DNA of 13,710 nucleotides from positions 1 to 13,710 of the forward strand of contig JBJTIF010000122.1 of the NCBI GenBank assembly GCA_046094825.1, read 5' to 3'. Every line of letters begins with the position of its first letter. Within the stretch, counting starts at the first letter, position 1. The position numbers and the translations under genes are program-made. Positions 13,590-13,710 of this stretch are shown here, in pieces. This stretch comes from JBJTIF01 sp046094825. Lineage in GTDB: Bacteria > Actinomycetota > UBA4738 > HRBIN12. A model generated the notes under the pieces. The model saw only the letters and a program-made list of their open reading frames with translations, had not been told where the DNA came from and ran no database searches.

Positions 13590-13710
13590 CTCGCCGAACG
13601 CATCTCCGGGGGGGCGACGTCGAGCGGGGGCGCCGGGGCCGCCGAGCGCGATGCGGCGTTCCCCGCGCAGGCCGCGGGCGACGCGGGCATCGTCGAGGTC
13701 GCCGCGCCAT
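13468..13710. repeat. Large imperfect palindrome at the window end, probable fold-back artefact
   Basis: The minus strand read from 13710 inward matches the plus strand read from 13468: 30 of 30 bases, then 53 of 60, then 15 of 16. A poor stretch of about 8 to 10 bases follows, with a 7-base match next to the centre near 13589. In seven of the eight substitutions before the poor stretch, the outer arm carries G on the plus strand where the inner arm predicts another base. A 121-bp arm that mirrors a coding region and is damaged mostly towards G looks like a chimeric fold-back read with low-quality calls rather than biology. Confidence 0.8.

Noticed and set aside
1..13710. Frequent GATC and CGATCG strings as a possible uptake or methylation signal
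   Set aside because: They follow from codon choice (GAG or CTC before ATC, GCG ATC, GAT CGC) and show no regular spacing.
1..13710. tRNA-Sec, other tRNAs, SECIS-like hairpins, CRISPR or phage islands
   Set aside because: No intergenic region exceeds 60 bp, no repeat-spacer pattern or tRNA consensus (GTTCGANNC with CCA end) was found outside genes, and base composition is even throughout.

Overview
The window comes from a bacterium with very high G+C. C or G is strongly preferred at third codon positions (CTC for Leu, GTC for Val, ATC for Ile, AAG for Lys). Genes are packed almost without spacers, start codons lack Shine-Dalgarno sequences, and TANNNT boxes lie 6 to 9 nt upstream of start codons. 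This fits Actinomycetota or a high-GC Chloroflexota lineage. The paired helicase-nuclease genes and the crp/metallo-hydrolase arrangement lean actinobacterial, but I cannot place the organism from this stretch alone. The right end, and perhaps the left end, looks like a contig end.

Layout, left to right: (1) 3-4273 (+), the C-terminal nuclease part of one helicase-nuclease, then a complete UvrD-like helicase-nuclease overlapping it by 4 nt, an AdnB/AdnA-like DNA end-resection pair. (2) 4305-4652 (-), a 115-residue protein of unknown function. (3) 4703-5269 (+), a short Crp/Fnr-type regulator. (4) 6737-5266 (-), a Nudix hydrolase coupled to a LACTB2-like metallo-hydrolase with an added C-terminal four-cysteine zinc ribbon. 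(5) 6780-7907 (+), a MidA/NDUFAF7-family methyltransferase. (6) 9094-7904 (-), nuoD of complex I without other nuo genes beside it. (7) 9152-12179 (+), selA followed by selB; selB is broken by an internal deletion that changes frame. (8) 13589-12186 (-), an NfeD-type membrane protein (partial) coupled to a RidA-family protein.

The transcription units alternate strand strictly. Tail-to-tail neighbours are 31 bp apart, overlap by 4 bp (twice, with both stop codons inside one CTAG), or are 6 bp apart. All six clear unit starts have a -10-like box that predicts leaderless mRNA. No stretch over 60 bp lacks a gene, and I see no tRNA, rRNA, CRISPR array or insertion sequence.

Most interesting points: the MidA-family methyltransferase gene lies tail-to-tail with nuoD, whose mitochondrial homologue NDUFS2 is the methylation target of NDUFAF7, and the target arginine is present here. 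The same NuoD has Trp where the quinone-binding Tyr normally sits. selB has lost about 45 residues at a point where one short DNA string reads correctly in both frames. The last 121 bases are an error-rich inverted copy of the preceding sequence, very likely a contig-end artefact.
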